A DNA stretch of 64,000 bases from Syntrophotalea carbinolica DSM 2380 (GTDB lineage: Bacteria > Desulfobacterota > Desulfuromonadia > Desulfuromonadales > Syntrophotaleaceae): assembly GCF_000012885.1 (NCBI RefSeq), contig NC_007498.2, positions 3,380,001 through 3,444,000 on the forward strand, given 5' to 3'. Each line of letters starts with the position of its first letter. Within the stretch, counting starts at the first letter, position 1. The notes under the pieces were generated by a model. That model had not been told where the DNA came from. It did no database searches and saw nothing but the letters and a program-made list of their open reading frames with translations. Below, one piece after another: positions 63,728 to 64,000 of the stretch. The translations under genes were made by a program, and so were the position numbers.

Positions 63728-64000
63728 GGGCGACGGGATGCCGCCCCTGAAAAGATCTAGTTGCATAACCGTTGTTTGATTTCGGTGATTTTGTTCTGCA
63801 CGCAATACCGATTTTTCGACGCATTAACTTTAACTGCAACACCGCGGGGTTGCGCCCCCACCCGGCGCCTTACTCTCTTTTTACACCAAAAGAGAGTAAG
63901 CAGAGAAAGGTGCCCCGCTTCTGGCCCGCCTACGGCGGGTTCCCTCCACTACGCAACCGACGGGCGGGTGGACGAGATTCGCTACGCTCAGTCGTCCACC
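63728..64000. other. Non-coding 3' stretch with inverted repeat
   Basis: 273 bp with no gene seen. TTACTCTCTTTT (63870-63881) and AAAAGAGAGTAA (63888-63899) form a perfect 12-bp inverted repeat with a 6-base spacer, embedded in a GC-rich context of repeat-like character. A short GGGGCG/CGCCCC hairpin follows sucB (63730-63747). Confidence 0.5.

Overview
The window looks like chromosome of a Deltaproteobacterium, most likely a Desulfuromonadales/Pelobacter-type anaerobe. This is inferred from gene content and moderate-to-high GC; no rRNA is present to fix it. The backbone is interrupted by a complete Tn7-like transposon.

Left part. Positions 1-6215 (minus strand) are the head of a contractile injection system operon: possible cap/terminator protein, membrane protein with HExxH, small beta domain, sheath, tube, proline-rich protein, LysM baseplate protein, and a spike hub running off the left edge. 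Then follow a lipoprotein with a potentially pseudoknotted leader (6612-7104), a TatD-type hydrolase, two glycosyltransferases, RsgA, a DUF89 protein with an EFR1-type flavodoxin/ferredoxin, a minus-strand GNAT / beta-keto-acid cleavage enzyme / PP-loop cluster, and a four-gene aromatic-acid efflux operon. A MarR regulator faces that operon; the palindrome TTGTTGCAACAA lies before both. A HelD/UvrD-like helicase ends this section.

Middle (23987-48950). A 24,964-bp Tn7-like element sits just downstream of glmS, at the classical attTn7 position. It is bounded by matching 5'-TGTCGGAGGATAAAAA ends, three TnsB-type sites at each end and a perfect 5-bp duplication (ATTCA). It encodes TnsA, TnsB, TnsC, TnsD/TniQ and TnsE, but the core is split: tnsABC lies at the right end and tnsDE about 11 kb away. 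The cargo is largely antiviral. Between tnsE and the left end are a SLOG-domain protein, three intact TIR proteins (two ThsB-like) plus fragments of further genes, a prokaryotic viperin and an unknown protein. Between tnsC and tnsD are a five-gene type I restriction-modification operon with two different HsdM subunits and a zinc-ribbon protein, an IS630-like transposase and two tiny membrane proteins. The tnsA ribosome-binding site is buried in a strong hairpin.

Right part. After the element come glmS and glmU, a conserved deltaproteobacterial-type protein, a thioredoxin-fold protein, a large membrane PAS-GGDEF-EAL protein, tRNA-Asn, a hybrid histidine kinase with a degenerate ATPase domain, a periplasmic beta-carbonic anhydrase, and sucA-sucB of 2-oxoglutarate dehydrogenase. 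The E2 (SucB) lacks the usual peripheral-subunit-binding domain.

The strongest candidate for an undescribed system is the TIR/SLOG cluster at 24370-27628, which has Thoeris-like parts but no recognisable ThsA effector, carried beside viperin on a mobile Tn7-like defence island.
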